A program made the position numbers and the translations under genes. Positions 39,020 through 50,491 of a stretch of 64,000 nucleotides of DNA are shown here, in pieces. Positions within the stretch are counted from its first letter, which is position 1; each line of letters opens with the position of its first letter. This stretch comes from Bacillus sp. JCM 19041. GTDB lineage: Bacteria > Bacillota > Bacilli > Bacillales > Bacillaceae_D. The notes beneath the pieces are model-generated. The model did no database searches, had not been told where the DNA came from, and saw only the letters and a program-made list of their open reading frames with translations. Location of the stretch: NCBI GenBank assembly GCA_001310375.1, contig BAXC01000001.1, positions 23,376-87,375 on the forward strand, in the 5' to 3' direction.

Positions 39020-40117
39020 TTATACATTGAAACGGAAGTGAATAACATCTCCATCTTGAACAATATACTCTTTTCCTTCAAGACGCACACGACCGCGCTC
39101 TCTCGCTACACCCATACTACCTGCATCAAGTAAATCTTCATACGAAACGGTCTCTGCTCGAATAAAGCCTCTTTCGAAGTCTGTATGAATAATCCCAGCA
39201 GCTTGAGGTGCCTTTGTACCATTGCGATACGTCCAAGCACGTACTTCTTGCTCCCCAGCTGTGAAATATGTTTCCAGCCCAAGTAGCGTATAAGCAGCGC
39301 GAATCAGTTGATCAAGACCAGACTCTTCGATCCCAAGCTCTTCAAGGAACATTTGCTTTTCTTCGCCCTCTAACTCTGCAATTTCCTCTTCAATCTTTGC
39401 AGAGATAACAATAACATTGCTATTTTCACCTGCTGCAAATTCTCTTACTTGTTTTACGTAGTCGTTATCACCAGCGGAAACATCTTCCTCTGACACATTC
39501 GCTACGTAAAGGACAGGCTTGCTTGTAAGCAAATGCATTTGCTTAACAATCTTCATTTCATCTTCATTAAAATCGATACTTCTTGCTGGTTTTTCGTTTT
39601 CAAATGCTTCCTTTAACTGTTCCAAAACTGGAAGTTCCGCAACCGCTTCTTTATCTTTTGATTTAGCAAGCTTAGCTACTCGACCAATTCGTTTATCAAC
39701 AGACTCTAAATCAGCTAAAATTAACTCTAAGTTAATTACTTCAATATCACGAAGTGGATTTACGCCACCTGATACATGCGTAATATTATCATCCGCAAAA
39801 CAACGAACAACATGTGAAATCGCATCTACTTGGCGAATATGAGAAAGGAATTTATTTCCAAGCCCTTCCCCTTTACTAGCACCTTCAACAATCCCGGCAA
39901 TATCAGTAAACTCAAACGCAGTTGGGATCGTCTTTTTTGGTTTGACTAGTTCTGTTAGCTTGTCCAATCGTTCATCAGGAACTTCAACAATCCCAACATT
40001 TGGATCAATCGTACAAAACGGATAATTTGCTGATTCAGCACCAGCTTGTGTAATTGCATTAAATAGCGTTGACTTACCCACGTTTGGCAAACCAACAATT
40101 CCAGTTGTTAAAGCCAC
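39020..40117 (-). CDS. ychF: Redox-regulated ATPase YchF (OLA1 family)
   Basis: 365 residues, intact. An Obg-related P-loop protein with MALTTGIVGLPNVGKSTLFN, TDIAGIVEGASKGEGLGN and the NVSEED segment in place of the usual GTP-binding NKxD motif, which gives ATP preference. Ends with the TGS-like domain (GSMGVARERGRVRLEGKEYIVQDGDVIHFRFNV, seen in parts). It binds ribosomes; its exact role is debated. Confidence 0.97.
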   Translation of the reverse strand: MALTTGIVGLPNVGKSTLFNAITQAGAESANYPFCTIDPNVGIVEVPDERLDKLTELVKPKKTIPTAFEFTDIAGIVEGASKGEGLGNKFLSHIRQVDAISHVVRCFADDNITHVSGGVNPLRDIEVINLELILADLESVDKRIGRVAKLAKSKDKEAVAELPVLEQLKEAFENEKPARSIDFNEDEMKIVKQMHLLTSKPVLYVANVSEEDVSAGDNDYVKQVREFAAGENSNVIVISAKIEEEIAELEGEEKQMFLEELGIEESGLDQLIRAAYTLLGLETYFTAGEQEVRAWTYRNGTKAPQAAGIIHTDFERGFIRAETVSYEDLLDAGSMGVARERGRVRLEGKEYIVQDGDVIHFRFNV

Positions 40118-40185
40118 TCACAGTCACTTCCTTTTATTTATGGATCGGTTCGCGCAAAAACAAGGCAAGGCCTCCCCTTCCCTTG

Positions 40186-40377
40186 TTACTCGGAACCCAA
40201 TACTTTTTTCATTTTCTTTGAAAAGTCCCGGCGCGGCAGCATCACACTATGTTGGCAACCCATGCACTTGATTCGCACATCCATTCCCATGCGAATGATC
40301 TTCCATCGATTTTCTCCACAAGGATGCGGTTTCTTCATTTCTACCACATCATGTAACGCAAACTCCTTCTCAGCCAC
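40186..40377 (-). CDS. yyzM: DUF951 small protein (YyzM family)
   Basis: 63 residues, intact. It has KKPHPCGENRWKIIRMGMD and CMGCQHSVMLPR, that is, a CxxxN...CxxC pattern likely to bind a metal. Found next to ychF in many bacilli. Function unknown. Confidence 0.9.
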   Translation of the reverse strand: MAEKEFALHDVVEMKKPHPCGENRWKIIRMGMDVRIKCMGCQHSVMLPRRDFSKKMKKVLGSE

Positions 40378-40440
40378 TGGTTCGTCCTCCTCGGGGTCTT
40401 CTGCTTGTATTATACACGAACGAGCCAGTGCTTTGTAGTG

Positions 40441-41468
40441 TCAAAGCCTGCTTTTTGCACCTGGATGTTTCAAAACAGGGTAAAGAATGAGTGCTGCCAG
40501 TATATATAAATTAAGCACTCCATACAATGGATACAAGATTGAGATTAATGTTGAAAACCCAAACATCGTCATCGGGGCCATTAAGGCGACCAAGGCAAGA
40601 GCAATTAACCAGGCTGGTCCTTGGACCATGTGCGAAATCGAGAGATAAGTCCAAACACACCTGATGTGGCAGTTGTATAAATTGCCAACCATAACACAAG
40701 CGATATTGCCAATACCATTACCGATGGATAATGCTTTAAAATCACAAATAACGGGATTTCATAAAAGATAATTTCTTGAGCAACAGATAAAAGCGATTCA
40801 TTGTATAAGTAAGAAATCGTACCAAGGAGTACGCCACTACCAATGCTTGCAATATAGATTTCTCCTCGATGTTTAATTTGGTTTCCAACAGCTCCAAGAA
40901 CAGCAATAATTGGCAAGATATTAAGCGATGTAAATGTAAGTGCTGCTGGCCAATTATGTTGCAATGCAAAATCAAAAGTGAACGTAAATCCGATTGATGA
41001 CTGATAAACAACTAGTACAACAACAAGACAAATAATTAGTACGGGGATAAGCATTGCATTCATTTTCGTCATACCAGTTGTATCTTTTAAGAACATAACA
41101 ACGACAAGTCCTGCATTAATGACAATGCCAAGCCAAAATGGGATTTGATACACCTCTAACGTTGCGCCTGCTCCCGCTAACATAATCACTGTCACAGAGA
41201 ATAAATAAAGGATAATCATCACATCATACGCTTTTGCTAATTTCTTTCCTAGTAATACTTCAAGAATAGGCAGGTAGTGAGTTGTGCCTTTTTTCTTTGC
41301 AATGGTCAAAATGACTGCACAGCTCATTGCAAAAAGACATGCAAATAGGATAATAGCCAGTCCGCTTTCCGCACCAAAAAATTCCCATAACTCTCTCCCC
41401 GATGCATAACCAGCTCCAATAATCGTTCCTACAATTAAAAACATCCATTTTAACCCATTGCCCCACAT
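40441..41468 (-). CDS. YkvI-family membrane protein, frameshifted
   Basis: About 342 residues after one A is restored near 40635 (ISRISHMVQGPAW). About ten hydrophobic helices beginning WMFLIVGTIIGAGYASGREL, with a glycine-rich unwound first helix like that of LeuT/APC-fold carriers. This GAGYASGRE pattern marks YkvI-type proteins, whose substrate is not known. It is divergent from the sporulation gene yyaC. Confidence 0.82.
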
Positions 41469-41554
41469 ATGGTCACCCTCAAATTTTTTCCGTCATGTAT
41501 AGATTCAAATGAAATCTACTATACTGTTACTACTATGGGGAAGGAGACAAATAT

Positions 41555-42181
41555 ATGAGTACAAACCTTTGGCCATTTAAAAAAAGAAGACCTCCTCTTC
41601 GTTTTCATATCGAGGATGTGGAATTAATAGATCAACTCGGAAAGGCATTGCTTTCCCATTGTGATAGACGCGGCAAACGTGACTTACTGTTATTATGCAT
41701 TGGAACAGACCGCTCTACTGGTGATGCCCTCGGGCCGCTGCTTGGCAGTTTACTTAAAAACACTGAATTAACTCATTTTCATGTGTATGGCACTCTAGCA
41801 GAACCAATCCATGCAACAAATATGGAAGAACGTTTAACCGAAATTTACGAAAAACATAGTCATGCATATACAGTTGCTGTCGATGCATGTCTTGGCAGAA
41901 GTACGAACGTTGGGTATGTAACACTAAACGAAGAACCTTTAAAACCTGGTGCTGCAATGGGTAAAAACTTGCCTGAAATTGGCGATATTTGTTTAACTGG
42001 CATCGTAAATGTTGGCGGATTAATGGATTTTTATATGTTGCAAAGCACACGCCTACATGTCGTGATGAATATGGCCGAAAAACTGACCGCTTTAATACAG
42101 CAAGTGGATACCTGTTTAAGCGTATCGCAAAAACCACAAAAAGCTTTCCGACTTCTAGCACCAAAAAACGAGTTGCTCTAA
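41555..42181 (+). CDS. yyaC: YyaC, spore protease-like sporulation protein (DUF1256)
   Basis: 208 residues, intact. A germination-protease-like fold with LLLLCIGTDRSTGDALGPLLG, VYGTLAEPIHATNMEE, VAVDACLGR and GDICLTGIVNVGG. In B. subtilis it is made during sporulation; its substrate is unknown. Its presence marks a spore former. It is read against its neighbours and ends inside its own terminator hairpin. Confidence 0.94.
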   Translation: MSTNLWPFKKRRPPLRFHIEDVELIDQLGKALLSHCDRRGKRDLLLLCIGTDRSTGDALGPLLGSLLKNTELTHFHVYGTLAEPIHATNMEERLTEIYEKHSHAYTVAVDACLGRSTNVGYVTLNEEPLKPGAAMGKNLPEIGDICLTGIVNVGGLMDFYMLQSTRLHVVMNMAEKLTALIQQVDTCLSVSQKPQKAFRLLAPKNELL

Positions 42182-42192
42182 GCAACTCGTTT
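42166..42192 (+). terminator. Terminator overlapping the yyaC stop codon
   Basis: A perfect 12-bp stem AAACGAGTTGCT / AGCAACTCGTTT with a 3-nt loop; the yyaC stop codon falls in the loop region. It could work in both directions. Confidence 0.75.
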
Positions 42193-42274
42193 AAGTTTGT
42201 CGATAATCGACCCAGAATGATTAAAAACGCTTATCAGACAAGAATCTAGCGACGACGTATGTGAGCGTTGGACT

Positions 42275-43430
42275 TCAGTCCAAATTAAACGCATCACCCA
42301 ATTCTTTTAACGCTTGAACCAACTGGTTGATTTCCTCCATCGTCGTATATGGCCCAAAACTGACTCTAAGCAGCCCTTCATCTGAAGTCTCGAACCATTC
42401 ATGTAGCTTTGGTGCGCAATGTAGTCCTGAACGAACGGCCATCTGATAGTGTTGATCTAAGATAATTCCTGCCTCTTGACTACTCAGCTGTAAGTTGAAA
42501 AGCCACAACTGCTACTCTATTATCACCGTCCACAGAACCAACTACTTTCACAAATTCAAGCTCTCTTATTCCACTTAGAAATGCCGAGGTTACATTTTGT
42601 TCATGCTGAAAAATCGCTTGAACGCCCCCAAGTTCATCAAGTGCTTTTATCCCAGCACCTAAACCTGCTATTCCCGGTGTATTCACCGTACCTGCTTCAT
42701 ATCGTTCTGGCCATGTTTCTGGTTGGTGCGTGAGCTCAGACTGGTTCCCAGTCCCTCCATGAATGAGAGGTATAAGACCCAAATCTCTAGAAACAGCAAG
42801 TAATCCTGTTCCTTGTGGCCCTAGTAAACCTTTATGGCCTGGACACGCTAGCATATCGATTCCGTCACGTTCGAGATCAATATCAATAATTCCAGCTGTT
42901 TGTGACGCATCTACAAGCAAAACAGCATGAACGGCTTTTGCTTTTTCTGCTATATCTTTTAATGGAATAAGTTCCCCAGTTACATTAGACGCATGATTAA
43001 TCACAATTAAATCGGTTGATTCCGATATATGATCAACAACCGCTCTCGCTGTTTCTGAACCTGTTTTTCCACTCGCATAGGTTACTTGGATGTCTTTTTC
43101 TGTCTGCAAATGATGCAACGGACGCAACACGGAATTATGTTCAAATACTGTTGTAACAACCTCTCCACCTCGACGAATTGGAAAGCCAAGAATAGCTTGA
43201 TTTAATGCGTATGTGGCATTTGGATAAAACCAAATATGTTTTGGGCTTGGTGCAGCAAATAATTTTGCTGCCATTTCTCTCGTTTCAAACACCACTTCTG
43301 CCGCTTGCTGGGCAAGTCGGTGTCCACTCCTACCCGGGTTCGCACTAAATGACTCAAGTGCATTGGTAACAGCCTCGGTTACTCCCTTCGGTTTTGGGGA
43401 CGATGTGGCGGCATGATCAAAATAAAGCAA
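42275..43430 (-). CDS. Cysteine desulfurase-family PLP enzyme (class V aminotransferase), frameshifted
   Basis: About 384 residues if one extra T is removed near 42497 (VVAFNLQLSSQEAGI). A class V aminotransferase fold with LYFDHAATSSPKP, the PLP lysine in CPGHKGLLGPQGTG, and a catalytic cysteine in AVRSGLHCAP. This matches the cysteine desulfurase-like subfamily with a SGLHCAP loop. It may supply sulfur, but the partner is unknown. The start is a TTG at 43430 behind AAAGGAG. It follows spo0J. Confidence 0.87.
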
Positions 43431-43479
43431 GTCCGTTACTCCTTTCAAAAAAGAAGCTATCCACTTTAGGAAGCTTCTT

Positions 43480-44345
43480 CTACTCTTCTGATTGAATAAG
43501 CAAATCTAGAATTCGCTCCAAATCATCGTCAGAGAAATAATCAATTTCGATTTTCCCCTTTTTCTTACCTGGTTTAATTAAAACTGAAGTTCCTAATGAG
43601 TCTCTTAATAGTTCCTGACGTTCTTTAATAATAGGTGGTAATTTTACTTTTACTGACTTTGTTTCACGTGGAACATGTTCATTTATCTGTTGAACGAGCT
43701 GTTCCACTTCACGCACACTTAACTTATCTTGCAATACTTTTTCAAGTACATTTGAAAGCTTTTGTTTATCCTGTAAGCCTAATAATGCTCTTCCATGCCC
43801 CATGCTTAATTTACCAACAGAAATAAATTCCTGAACAACTTGTGGCAATTGTAATAAGCGCATATGGTTCGTAATATGTGGTCGACTCTTCCCTAATCGC
43901 TTCGCCAATTGTTCTTGAGTGCTTTTCGTATGGTTCATTAATTTCTCATAAGCAATCGCTTCTTCAATGGGGTTTAGGTCCTCACGTTGTAGGTTTTCTA
44001 TCAACGCAACTTCCATCATTTTATTTTCATCAAGGTCTTGAACAATAACCGGAATTTCGTTTAATCCTGCTTGTTTCGCCGCTCGGACACGGCGTTCACC
44101 CATGACAATTTCATATCCTTTTATTGTTTTACGAACAGTAATTGGTTGCAGAATTCCATGTTCTTTAATTGAAACAGTTAGTTCTGCCAGCGACTCTTCA
44201 GAGAAAGTTTTTCTTGGCTGATATGGATTCGGACGCACTTCCGAAATAGAAATTTGCACTATTTTTTCTTGCGACTCTTCACCTTGATCCGGAAAAAAGC
44301 CTCCAACCCTTTCCCTAAACCTTTTTTCCCTGCCGTTTTAGCCAT
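43480..44345 (-). CDS. spo0J: Spo0J (ParB), chromosome-partition DNA-binding protein, frameshifted near its start
   Basis: About 288 residues after one T is restored near 44293 (LEAFFPDQGEESQEK type junction). The CTPase domain shows VRPNPYQPRK and the MGERRVRAAKQAG arginine patch; the helix-turn-helix is TKSTQEQLAKRLGKSRPHITNHM (in two parts), and a C-terminal dimer domain ends ERILDLLIQSEE. It loads on parS, slides as a clamp and recruits SMC. It overlaps soj by 8 nt and contains a parS site inside its own coding sequence, as in B. subtilis. Confidence 0.96.
43660..43675. other. parS site inside spo0J
   Basis: TGTTTCACGTGGAACA is a 16-bp palindrome equal to the reverse complement of a one-base variant of the consensus TGTTCCACGTGAAACA. 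Spo0J nucleation site. Confidence 0.92.
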
Positions 44346-45099
44346 TCGCCACCACTTCCTTCGCTAAGTCTATGTATACTTCTGCTCCACGCGACTTCGC
44401 ATCATACACAATAATGGGTTTGCCATAGCTAGGTGCTTCACCTAAACGAATTGTCCTAGGGATGATCGTATCAAATACTTTATCTCGAAAATATTTCTTT
44501 ACTTCTTCAATAACTTGGATACCTAGATTCGTACGGGCATCTAACATCGTTAACAGTACACCTTCAATTGCTAACTCTGTATTCAAATGTTTTTGTACTA
44601 ACCGTACCGTATTAAGTAACTGACTTAGACCTTCTAAGGCATAATATTCACATTGTACTGGTATGACAACAGAATCCGAAGCGGTCAATGCGTTAATTGT
44701 TAATAGACCTAATGATGGCGGACAATCAATAAAGATATAATCATATTTTTGTTTAAGTGGCGTTAATGCTTTCTTTAAACGGACTTCCCGAGAAATCGTT
44801 GGCACAAGCTCGATTTCTGCACCTGATAATTGAATTGTTGCGGGAATAACATCTAGCATCTCGATTTCAGTCGGAAAAATCACCTTGGATGCATCTAAAT
44901 CCTCAATTAAAACATCATATATACATTCATCTACGTCGCCCTTTTCGACTCCTACACCGCTTGTTGCATTTCCTTGAGGATCAATATCTACTAATAAGAC
45001 GCGTTTTCCTAAATGAGCTAAACAAGCAGCTAGGTTGACTGACGTTGTGGTCTTGCCTACGCCGCCCTTTTGGTTTGCGACAGCGATGATCTTTGACAC
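44338..45099 (-). CDS. soj: Soj (ParA), chromosome-partition and replication-control ATPase
   Basis: 253 residues, intact. Deviant Walker A QKGGVGKTTTSVNLA, DIDPQGNATSG, and DCPPSLGLLTINAL. ATP-dependent dimers bind DNA; monomers inhibit and dimers stimulate DnaA, and Spo0J triggers hydrolysis. Upstream partner of spo0J with overlapping reading frames. Confidence 0.97.
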   Translation of the reverse strand: MSKIIAVANQKGGVGKTTTSVNLAACLAHLGKRVLLVDIDPQGNATSGVGVEKGDVDECIYDVLIEDLDASKVIFPTEIEMLDVIPATIQLSGAEIELVPTISREVRLKKALTPLKQKYDYIFIDCPPSLGLLTINALTASDSVVIPVQCEYYALEGLSQLLNTVRLVQKHLNTELAIEGVLLTMLDARTNLGIQVIEEVKKYFRDKVFDTIIPRTIRLGEAPSYGKPIIVYDAKSRGAEVYIDLAKEVVANG

Positions 45100-45249
45100 A
45101 TGGACACCTACTTTCCTGCAAAATGACAGAGCAAGCTTTTATCTCGGCCATTTTTCATCTACAGTACATTTAACCAGAAATCGCAAAACGAACATTAAAA
45201 GAAAAGACTCATTTCCTACATTCTATCATACATTCGTTATTTGCCTATT

Positions 45250-45280
45250 AAAAAAAAGACCTATCTTTTTGAGATAGATC
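45250..45280 (-). terminator. Terminator overlapping the noc stop codon
   Basis: GATCTATC pairs with GATAGGTC (one G-U) on the minus strand, then eight Ts. It separates noc from soj. Confidence 0.75.
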
Positions 45281-46133
45281 ATTTTTTTGGGATACGAATC
45301 GTAAATTGATAGAAATCGTCATTGTCTTCTTCATCCGTATCAACTTTTAAGCCACTTTTCATGACCATGTCCACAGATTGGCGAATCGTATTCATTGCGA
45401 TACGCATATCTTTTGGATATGATTTCCGCGTCGCTTTTTTCTTTTTAGGCGTTTCATCTGATTCTTGAGGATGCAAATAGGCTTGTACAAGTTCTTCTGT
45501 TTGCTTCACGTTTAATTGTTCATCTAAAATCGCTTGTAAGACCAACTCTTGCGCCTCTTTACTGCCTTTTAAGACGATAAGTGCTCGAGCGTGACGTTCC
45601 GAAATTTTTCTATTTAAAATGGCATTTTGAACAGATTCAGGCAAACTTAACAACCTAAGCTTATTTGCAATTGTTGACTGCCCTTTTCCTAACCTTTGTG
45701 CAAGGCTTTCTTGAGTAAGCTGATGCAAGTCAATCAATTTCGCATACGCTGTAGCTTCTTCAATAGCGGTAAGCCCTTCACGTTGCAAGTTTTCAATTAA
45801 AGCAATTGACGCTGTTTGTGAATCATTAAACTCTTTCACAATTGCTGGAATCGTTTCCCATTCAAGCGAAGTAACAGCTCGGAACCGCCGCTCTCCTGCA
45901 ATGATTTCGTATTTTTCGTCACGAATTCGAACAACAATTGGTTGAATGATACCGTGGGTTCGTATCGTCTGAGCAAGCTCTGTAATACGATCCTCATCAA
46001 ATAACGTTCTTGGTTGAAACCGATTGGGTACAATATCTCGAATCGGAATTTGTTGTACTTCTTCGTTTCCATTCAGTTCAGCATCGTCGTTTTTATCATT
46101 AAAGCCAAATAGGCGTGAAAACGATTGCTTCAT
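45279..46133 (-). CDS. noc: Noc, nucleoid occlusion protein (ParB family)
   Basis: 284 residues from [11 protein letters not shown] at 46133, behind AAAGGTGGTG. The short basic-amphipathic N-terminus ([10 protein letters not shown]) is the membrane-binding helix of Noc. Then [21 protein letters not shown], and the helix-turn-helix [20 protein letters not shown]. It binds Noc sites and keeps the division ring off the nucleoid. A paralogue of Spo0J; next to rsmG as in B. subtilis. Confidence 0.95.
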   Translation of the reverse strand: MKQSFSRLFGFNDKNDDAELNGNEEVQQIPIRDIVPNRFQPRTLFDEDRITELAQTIRTHGIIQPIVVRIRDEKYEIIAGERRFRAVTSLEWETIPAIVKEFNDSQTASIALIENLQREGLTAIEEATAYAKLIDLHQLTQESLAQRLGKGQSTIANKLRLLSLPESVQNAILNRKISERHARALIVLKGSKEAQELVLQAILDEQLNVKQTEELVQAYLHPQESDETPKKKKATRKSYPKDMRIAMNTIRQSVDMVMKSGLKVDTDEEDNDDFYQFTIRIPKK

Positions 46134-46223
46134 CGCCTCGGACACCACCTTTGTTAATAACCATGATTGATTGATTCGACATCCATCCACAGCATTCCTC
46201 TATCTATCTAAAAACGAATCAAA

Positions 46224-46239
46224 TGTTCCACGTGAAACA
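46224..46239. other. parS site upstream of noc
   Basis: TGTTCCACGTGAAACA is a perfect match to the consensus, between noc and rsmG. Confidence 0.95.
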
Positions 46240-46299
46240 ATAACAACGCTAGTTAGCTGCTTGTTTCCATACTCTTCCCTTATCAACGCATGTAATGGC

Positions 46300-47013
46300 C
46301 TATTCAATTGGCTGTTTATTAGGCGTACCCGGTTTTCTTGGATACTTCTTAGGTGTTGTTTTCACTTTCCTAATTTGCACGATATGCCTGTCACTATTTT
46401 CCTTTGGTAACTGGAATGCGTGATTGGCAACAATTTCTCCACCTAAAACAGTTATTGCTTTGTTCGCATCTTTTAGTTCTTCTTCTGTTCCTGCACCTTT
46501 TAATGCAAGAAAGTCACCACCATTTTTGACAAACGGCATACATAATTCACTTAGTACCGACATCCGTGCAACAGCTCTTGCAATGACGATATCGTATTTT
46601 TCTCGATGATAGTTGCTTTTTCCAGCTATTTCAGCTCGATCGTGGTAAAAAGATACATTAGTAAGACCTAACTCTTCTGCCAAATACGTTAAAAAACCAA
46701 TTCTCTTGTTTAACGAATCAACAATTGATACATGTAAATCTGGATAAATAATTTTTAACGGCAAACTTGGAAAACCTGCTCCTGCACCAATATCCACTAT
46801 TTTTTGATCTGAAAATGAGTAATACAGGCCGGGAGTAAACGAATCATAAAAATGTTTCAAATAAACGTCGTCCCTGTTTGTAATAGCCGTTAAATTCATT
46901 TTCTCATTCCACTCAATGAGCAGTTCAAAATATCGATTGAACTGCTCGTTTTGAATAGACGATAATGTAATTCCGTTTTTCGCAAGTAACGAGGAGAATA
47001 GTTCTTGGCTCAT
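46300..47013 (-). CDS. rsmG: 16S rRNA (guanine-527-N7) methyltransferase RsmG (GidB)
   Basis: 237 residues from [10 protein letters not shown] at 47013, with AAGGAGG 5 nt upstream. An S-adenosylmethionine methyltransferase fold: [41 protein letters not shown]. Loss of this enzyme gives low-level streptomycin resistance in bacteria. It follows mnmG by 10 bp in one operon. Confidence 0.96.
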   Translation of the reverse strand: MSQELFSSLLAKNGITLSSIQNEQFNRYFELLIEWNEKMNLTAITNRDDVYLKHFYDSFTPGLYYSFSDQKIVDIGAGAGFPSLPLKIIYPDLHVSIVDSLNKRIGFLTYLAEELGLTNVSFYHDRAEIAGKSNYHREKYDIVIARAVARMSVLSELCMPFVKNGGDFLALKGAGTEEELKDANKAITVLGGEIVANHAFQLPKENSDRHIVQIRKVKTTPKKYPRKPGTPNKQPIE

Positions 47014-47023
47014 TTGCTCCTCC

Positions 47024-48913
47024 TTAAGATGATGTTTTTGCAAGGCGGCCCTGTTCTAAATACACAAGTAAAATGGATACATCAGCTGGATTTACACCTG
47101 ATACACGCGAAGCTTGCCCAACTGACAATGGACGAACTAACTTCAACTTTTGACGCGCTTCTGTTGCGAGGCCTTGAATTGCCTCGTAATCCAAATCTTC
47201 CGGTATATGCTTTTGTTCCATTTTCTTAAGACGCTCTACTTGCTGCCATTGCTTTTCTATATAGCCTTCGTACTTCACTTGGATTTCAACCTGTTCGCGT
47301 ACATCTGCATCAAGATCTTTGTCTGGAGTAGGTATTATCCCAAGTAAATCGTTGTACGTCATTTCAGGACGCTTCAATACTGAAGACGCCTTTAATGCTT
47401 CTGCCATTGGTTTAGAACCAAGTTTCGTAAGCAATTCATTCACTTCTTCTGAAGGCTTAATAATTAGTCCTTCAATCCGTTTCTTTTCAAGTTCAACCGC
47501 TTCTTGTTTCGCAACAAAACGATTGTAGCGGTCTTCTGAAATCATACCAAGGTCATACCCTTTTTTCGTAAGACGAAGATCCGCATTATCGTGACGTAAA
47601 ATCAATCGAAATTCTGCACGGGAAGTTAGTAATCGGTATGGTTCATTTGTACCTTTTGTGACAAGATCATCAATTAATACACCGATATACGCATCAGAAC
47701 GATCAAGAATAACCCCTTCTTTTCCAAATGCTTTTTGCGCAGCATTAATTCCTGCCATAATTCCTTGCCCTGCTGCTTCTTCGTAACCAGAAGTCCCGTT
47801 AATTTGACCAGCAGTAAATAATCCAGAAATTTTCTTTGTTTCCAATGTTGGCCATAATTGAGTAGGAACAATCGCATCATATTCAATTGCATAGCCAGGA
47901 CGCATCATTCGCACTTCTTCAAGTCCAGGAATCGATTTAAGCATCGACAGCTGCACATCTTCCGGCAAACTAGTCGACAATCCTTGTACGTAAACCTCTG
48001 TTGTATTTCTTCCTTCTGGCTCAAGAAAGATCTGATGACGAGGTTTATCGTTAAAGCGCACAATCTTATCTTCAATCGATGGGCAGTACCTTGGTCCTGT
48101 TCCCTCTATCATACCGGAATACATAGGAGAACGTCCAAGATTTGCACTAATAATTTCGTGGGTTTCCGCCCCAGTATACGTAAGCCAGCAAGGGAGCTGG
48201 TCGGTTATATATTTTGTTGTTTCATAAGAGAATGCACGAGGAGTATCATCTCCAGGTTGGATCTCTGTTTTGGAATAGTCAATTGAACTTCCATTTACAC
48301 GTGGAGGTGTCCCTGTTTTAAATCGAACTAGATCAAACCCTAGTTCCTTTAAATGATCCGATAATTTAATCGATGGTTGCATATTGTTTGGACCAGATTC
48401 ATAGGAAAGTTCTCCTAATATAATTTTCCCCCGTAAATATGTTCCAGTCGTCACAACAACAGAAGTCGCTCGATACTCCGCCCCTGTGTTTGTAATAACG
48501 CCACGACATTCACCATCTTCAATGATTAGCCGATCCACCATTCCTTGCCGCAAAAGCAAGTTCTCTTGTTCTTCAATCGTTTTTTTCATTTCATGCTGAT
48601 AGCTGAATTTATCTGCTTGCGCACGCAGTGCACGAACAGCAGGTCCTTTTCCTGTATTCAGCATCCGCATTTGAATATGGGTTTTATCAATATTACGTCC
48701 CATTTCTCCACCAAGTGCATCAATTTCTCGAACAACAATACCTTTAGCTGGTCCACCCACAGATGGATTACATGGCATAAATGCTACAGCATCCAAGTTC
48801 AGCGTAAGCATAAGTGTATTGGCACCCATTCGAGCGGCTGCAAGCCCTGCTTCTACTCCAGCATGACCAGCGCCTATTACAATAACGTCAAACGATCCAC
48901 CTTCATAACTCAT
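47024..48913 (-). CDS. mnmG: tRNA uridine-34 carboxymethylaminomethyl-modifying enzyme MnmG (GidA)
   Basis: 629 residues, intact. FAD-binding start [22 protein letters not shown] in two parts, [27 protein letters not shown] and the C-terminal [21 protein letters not shown]. With MnmE it modifies the wobble uridine of several tRNAs. Downstream of mnmE by 64 bp. Confidence 0.97.
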   Translation of the reverse strand: MSYEGGSFDVIVIGAGHAGVEAGLAAARMGANTLMLTLNLDAVAFMPCNPSVGGPAKGIVVREIDALGGEMGRNIDKTHIQMRMLNTGKGPAVRALRAQADKFSYQHEMKKTIEEQENLLLRQGMVDRLIIEDGECRGVITNTGAEYRATSVVVTTGTYLRGKIILGELSYESGPNNMQPSIKLSDHLKELGFDLVRFKTGTPPRVNGSSIDYSKTEIQPGDDTPRAFSYETTKYITDQLPCWLTYTGAETHEIISANLGRSPMYSGMIEGTGPRYCPSIEDKIVRFNDKPRHQIFLEPEGRNTTEVYVQGLSTSLPEDVQLSMLKSIPGLEEVRMMRPGYAIEYDAIVPTQLWPTLETKKISGLFTAGQINGTSGYEEAAGQGIMAGINAAQKAFGKEGVILDRSDAYIGVLIDDLVTKGTNEPYRLLTSRAEFRLILRHDNADLRLTKKGYDLGMISEDRYNRFVAKQEAVELEKKRIEGLIIKPSEEVNELLTKLGSKPMAEALKASSVLKRPEMTYNDLLGIIPTPDKDLDADVREQVEIQVKYEGYIEKQWQQVERLKKMEQKHIPEDLDYEAIQGLATEARQKLKLVRPLSVGQASRVSGVNPADVSILLVYLEQGRLAKTSS

Positions 48914-48977
48914 CTAGCTCGCGACTATCCACTCATTCGGGACAGTCTCCCTTCCTTCCTAAACACGACTAAGTGTT

Positions 48978-50342
48978 TTATTTACCTAAACAAAACTGTG
49001 AAAACAATTGATCAATTAAACTATCTTGAACATCTTCACCGATAATTTCACCTAGCAGCTCCCACGTTCTCGTTACATCAATTTGAATTAAATCAACTGG
49101 TACATCCATTTCTGTTGCATTTATTGCATCTTCGGCAAATGTCTTCGCCTGGTTCAATAATCCGATGTGGCGTGCATTTGAAACATAGGTTAAATCGTGG
49201 CTTTCGACTCCACCTTCAAAAAATAACCCACTAATTGCTTCTTCAAGCTGATCCACACCTTCTTCCTGAATTAACGATGTCGTTACTACCGGTCTATCTG
49301 CAGCAAGCTGGTAAACACGCTCCATATCAATTCGCTTCTCTTGATCGGTTTTATTAACGATAATTACAACATCCATCCCACTAACAGCTTCAAAAAGCGC
49401 TTCATCTTCTTTTGTAAGCTCTTCACTGTTATTCAAAACAAGTAAAATTAAGTCCGCATCTTTTAGTGCCTTCCTGGAACGCTCCACACCAATCTTTTCG
49501 ACAATATCCTCTGTTTCACGTATACCAGCTGTATCAACAAGCCTTAATGGGACACCACGAACATTCACATATTCCTCTAACGTGTCCCTCGTTGTTCCAG
49601 GAATATCTGTTACAATCGCTTTCGCCTCATGAACCAAACTGTTCATTAAAGAAGATTTCCCTACGTTAGGTCGACCAATAATAGCCGTAGCTAACCCTTC
49701 TCGTAATACCTTTCCTTGCTTAGCTGTTACTAGTAGCGAATCGATCTCCGCAACAACAGGCATCATTTTTTCATATATAAGCTTAGCAGTCATTGTTTCC
49801 GCATCGTATTCAGGATAATCAATATTTACTTCGATCGCTGCAACAGTTTCTAAAACTTCTTGCCGAAGCTTCTCAATTTTTGTTGAAAGACGCCCTTCAA
49901 CTTGACGCATCGCCACATTCATCGCTCTATCGGTCTTAGAGCGAATAAGATCCATCACACCTTCGGCTTGCGACAAATCAATCCGTCCGTTTAAAAAGGC
50001 ACGCTTCGTAAATTCTCCCGGCTCAGCCAATCGAGCTCCGTGTTTCAACACAGCCTGTAGTACACGATTTACTGAAACCAATCCACCATGGCAATTGATT
50101 TCTACTACATCTTCCCGTGTGTATGTTTTAGGTGCACGCATAACGGTAACCATCGTTTCTTCAATTACGTCTTCACCTTCAGTAAGATGGCCATAAACAA
50201 TCGTATGACTCTCTGCAGCCTCTAACGATTTTGCTCCGCGAAATAACTTATCACCAATTGTAATTGCTTGATCTCCGCTCAGCCGGACAATTCCAATCGC
50301 ACCTTCTCCAAGTGCCGTCGATATTGCTGCAATCGTATCCAT
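48978..50342 (-). CDS. mnmE: tRNA modification GTPase MnmE (TrmE/ThdF)
   Basis: 454 residues from [14 protein letters not shown] at 50342, behind GGGGGTGAAGAG. An N-terminal folate-binding domain ([23 protein letters not shown] in two parts), G domain with [28 protein letters not shown] and NKTDQ, and the invariant C-terminal tip FCLGK whose cysteine is conserved. Partner of MnmG. Confidence 0.97.
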   Translation of the reverse strand: MDTIAAISTALGEGAIGIVRLSGDQAITIGDKLFRGAKSLEAAESHTIVYGHLTEGEDVIEETMVTVMRAPKTYTREDVVEINCHGGLVSVNRVLQAVLKHGARLAEPGEFTKRAFLNGRIDLSQAEGVMDLIRSKTDRAMNVAMRQVEGRLSTKIEKLRQEVLETVAAIEVNIDYPEYDAETMTAKLIYEKMMPVVAEIDSLLVTAKQGKVLREGLATAIIGRPNVGKSSLMNSLVHEAKAIVTDIPGTTRDTLEEYVNVRGVPLRLVDTAGIRETEDIVEKIGVERSRKALKDADLILLVLNNSEELTKEDEALFEAVSGMDVVIIVNKTDQEKRIDMERVYQLAADRPVVTTSLIQEEGVDQLEEAISGLFFEGGVESHDLTYVSNARHIGLLNQAKTFAEDAINATEMDVPVDLIQIDVTRTWELLGEIIGEDVQDSLIDQLFSQFCLGK

Positions 50343-50459
50343 TCTCTCTTCACCCCCATAAAAAAACAAATAGCTTCAACTTATAAGAATAGCACAGCCA
50401 ATCAGGAAAAGCTATCGCCTGAAATGCTTCTCTCCTTACCAAATTCTCCTTTCCTCATA

Positions 50460-50486
50460 AAAAAAAGGAAGCGCACGCGCTCCCTT
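50460..50486 (-). terminator. Terminator downstream of jag
   Basis: GGAGCGC and GCGCTTCC pair with one bulge on the minus strand, then eight Ts. Confidence 0.75.
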
Positions 50487-50491
50487 TGTCT

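Noticed and set aside
48545..49045. 166-residue plus-strand open frame across mnmG and the mnmG-mnmE gap
   Set aside because: Antisense shadow of mnmG; no ribosome site and low-complexity residues.
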